From NCBI GenBank assembly GCA_031548675.1, contig JAVBQU010000149.1:1-7081 (forward strand): a stretch of DNA of 7,081 bases. The letters are read 5' to 3'. Every line of letters begins with the position of its first letter. The stretch's first letter is position 1. The notes beneath the pieces were generated by a model. That model had not been told where the DNA came from. It saw nothing but the letters and a program-made list of their open reading frames with translations, and ran no database searches. Source of the stretch: JAVBQU01 sp031548675. GTDB taxonomy: Bacteria; Bacteroidota; Bacteroidia; Bacteroidales; P3. The translations under genes were made by a program, and so were the position numbers. Below are positions 6,469 to 7,081 of the stretch, in pieces.

Positions 6469-6574
6469 TAATGAATAGTAAATCCGGCATAATTTTCAAA
6501 CTTCTCTTTTACTCCTGCTATTCATAAAAAGACATTCAACTTTCTTCCGCAGAATTACTTAGAAATTTCAGAAA
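6469..6574. other. Copy-2-specific insert after the stop, with distant inverted repeat
   Basis: About 90 bp of this stretch has no counterpart after the stop of copy 1. ATGAATAG (6471-6478) and CTATTCAT (6518-6525) are perfect inverted repeats, with TAAA and TTTA just inside them, so the transcript could fold back. No T-run follows, so it is not an intrinsic terminator. Confidence 0.35.
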
Positions 6575-6638
6575 TTTACATTGATTAATCCATAAAAATT
6601 AGTAATTAGTATTTTAGCCCGGACAATTAGTGTAATTC
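6575..6638 (+). other. Conserved 3' tail block, copy 2
   Basis: This is the counterpart of 5034-5096; the core at 6607-6638 has 30 of 32 bases identical to copy 1, including TATTTTAG (6610-6617) and CGGACAATT (6620-6628). It adjoins the terminator stem in the same way. Confidence 0.4.
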
Positions 6639-6639
6639 G

Positions 6640-6678
6640 AAAAAGTTTATTGAATTTATTTCAATAGGCTTTTTTTGT
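6640..6678 (+). terminator. Intrinsic terminator after AraC paralogue 2
   Basis: AAAGTTTATTGA (6642-6653) pairs with TCAATAGGCTTT (6661-6672), with two G-U wobbles, followed by a T-run to 6676. It is homologous to the terminator at 5097. Confidence 0.82.
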
Positions 6679-6897
6679 TTTAATAAATCCTATAATTACC
6701 ACCAATTAAAAACACATTTACATAATAATAAGGTGTAAACTATTAATCCTTTCCATTTGTTCTTCATATTATGCCTAATTTACCTAAACCGGAGCTTAAG
6801 ATTGCATGTTTTCAAATGTAAAATAGGAACCAATTCCCAAACAATAATTTTTTCTTTGATTTTCCTTGATTTTTTTTGTCGAAAATTACTCCCAAAA

Positions 6898-7002
6898 AAT
6901 TTCGTTACAATTTTGTCGCATTTTTTAGTTTTGCAAAAACCTAACATATAACACATTGCAAAAAAACATCGAATTTCGTTACAGCTTCGTTCCATTTTTA
7001 GG
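6898..7002. repeat. Two copies of a degenerate ~31-nt direct repeat upstream of the last gene
   Basis: AATTTCGTTACA is identical at 6898-6909 and 6972-6983 (spacing 74 bp). Each is followed by a related tail of the form TT-T/C-CG-T with a CATTTTTAG ending (to about 6928 and 7002). TTTTGTCG also occurs at 6874-6881 and 6911-6918. The second copy ends 20 bp before the -7 box, a position that suits an activator site. The rest of 6690-6897 is AT-rich, and I see nothing else in it. Confidence 0.45.
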
Positions 7003-7029
7003 TAAAACGTAAAATCGAAATTACATTTG
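6997..7029 (+). promoter_or_regulatory. Bacteroidota-type promoter of the right-edge gene
   Basis: The -7 box TACATTTG (7022-7029) matches TAnnTTTG. The best -33 candidate is TTTA at 6997-7000, 21 bp upstream, which is a weak match. The expected start near 7036 gives a leader of about 35 nt before the ATG at 7071. Confidence 0.55.
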
Positions 7030-7070
7030 TAAGCACAAAATCATTTTATCCACCAAACAAATCAAGAAAA

Positions 7071-7081
7071 ATGAAAAAGAA
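7071..7081 (+). CDS. Start of a gene running off the right edge
   Basis: Only ATG AAA AAG and two more bases are present (Met-Lys-Lys). The start is supported by the promoter just upstream and the A-rich leader usual for this phylum. A Met-Lys-Lys opening is common for exported proteins, but nothing can be said about function. Confidence 0.6.

Larger units (their letters stand above)
5180..6690 (+). repeat. Tandem module, copy 2 (leader, AraC regulator, 3' tail)
   Basis: This is the second copy of the module, in the same orientation and directly after copy 1. Leader, coding region, tail block and terminator are all present. It is about 90 bp longer than copy 1 because of extra sequence between the stop codon and the tail block. 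The gene-free leader 5205-5604 contains only material homologous to 3740-4152; no further gene is supported in it. Protein divergence of about 36% shows that the duplication is old. Confidence 0.8.

Noticed and set aside
6757..6995. Overlapping short open frames on both strands near the right edge (64 and 71 residues)
   Set aside because: Both lie in low-complexity AT-rich DNA that carries the direct repeats and promoter region; composition is Phe/Lys/Ile-rich with no motif, and they overlap each other almost entirely.
3481..7081. CRISPR array, tRNA, rRNA or insertion sequence in the gene-poor right half
   Set aside because: No regularly spaced repeats, no tRNA-like cloverleaf, and no transposase-like frame or matching terminal inverted repeats were seen.

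Overview
The window looks like chromosomal DNA of an AT-rich member of the Bacteroidota, probably Bacteroidales. Three things point that way. Promoter elements of the Bacteroidota type (TAnnTTTG -7 box) sit just upstream of two starts. Start codons lie in A-rich leaders without a Shine-Dalgarno box. The IspH protein has the 'RAHGEPPE', 'CRSVANR' and 'SGATSTP' variants that I recall from Bacteroidota IspH. The exact genus cannot be told from the sequence.

Left part (1-2625): the window opens inside the 3' end of an AcuI/YhdH-type zinc-free quinone oxidoreductase, closed by a strong hairpin terminator. Next comes a two-gene envelope unit: a DUF4136-like lipoprotein with a very aromatic insertion, then a small outer-membrane beta-barrel protein. 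It ends in another strong terminator, whose T-run also supplies the -33 box of the next promoter. That promoter drives a single SUKH-like (SMI1/KNR4 superfamily) gene, probably an orphan immunity protein. A hairpin and an unusually GC-rich 50-bp island follow.

Middle (2626-3480): ispH (lytB), the last enzyme of the MEP isoprenoid pathway, with all three iron-sulfur cysteines. About 250 bp of AT-rich DNA without a recognisable gene follows.

Right part (about 3726-6690): a tandem duplication of a module of about 1.45-1.5 kb. Each copy has a long non-coding leader (roughly 400 bp), an AraC-family regulator of exactly 287 residues, and a 3' tail with a nearly invariant 32-nt block just before a hairpin terminator. 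The two regulators are about 64% identical by ungapped hand alignment (about 78% in the DNA-binding domain). The 18-nt leader core and the 32-nt tail block are conserved better than the surrounding non-coding DNA. The likely reading is a pair of paralogous local regulators, which may bind related sites in each other's leaders. The effector, the targets and the role of the tail block are unknown.

Right edge (6690-7081): an AT-rich leader with two copies of a degenerate ~31-nt direct repeat and a TACATTTG -7 box leads into a gene of which only the first three codons are present. It may be a target of the regulator pair, but that is inference from position alone.
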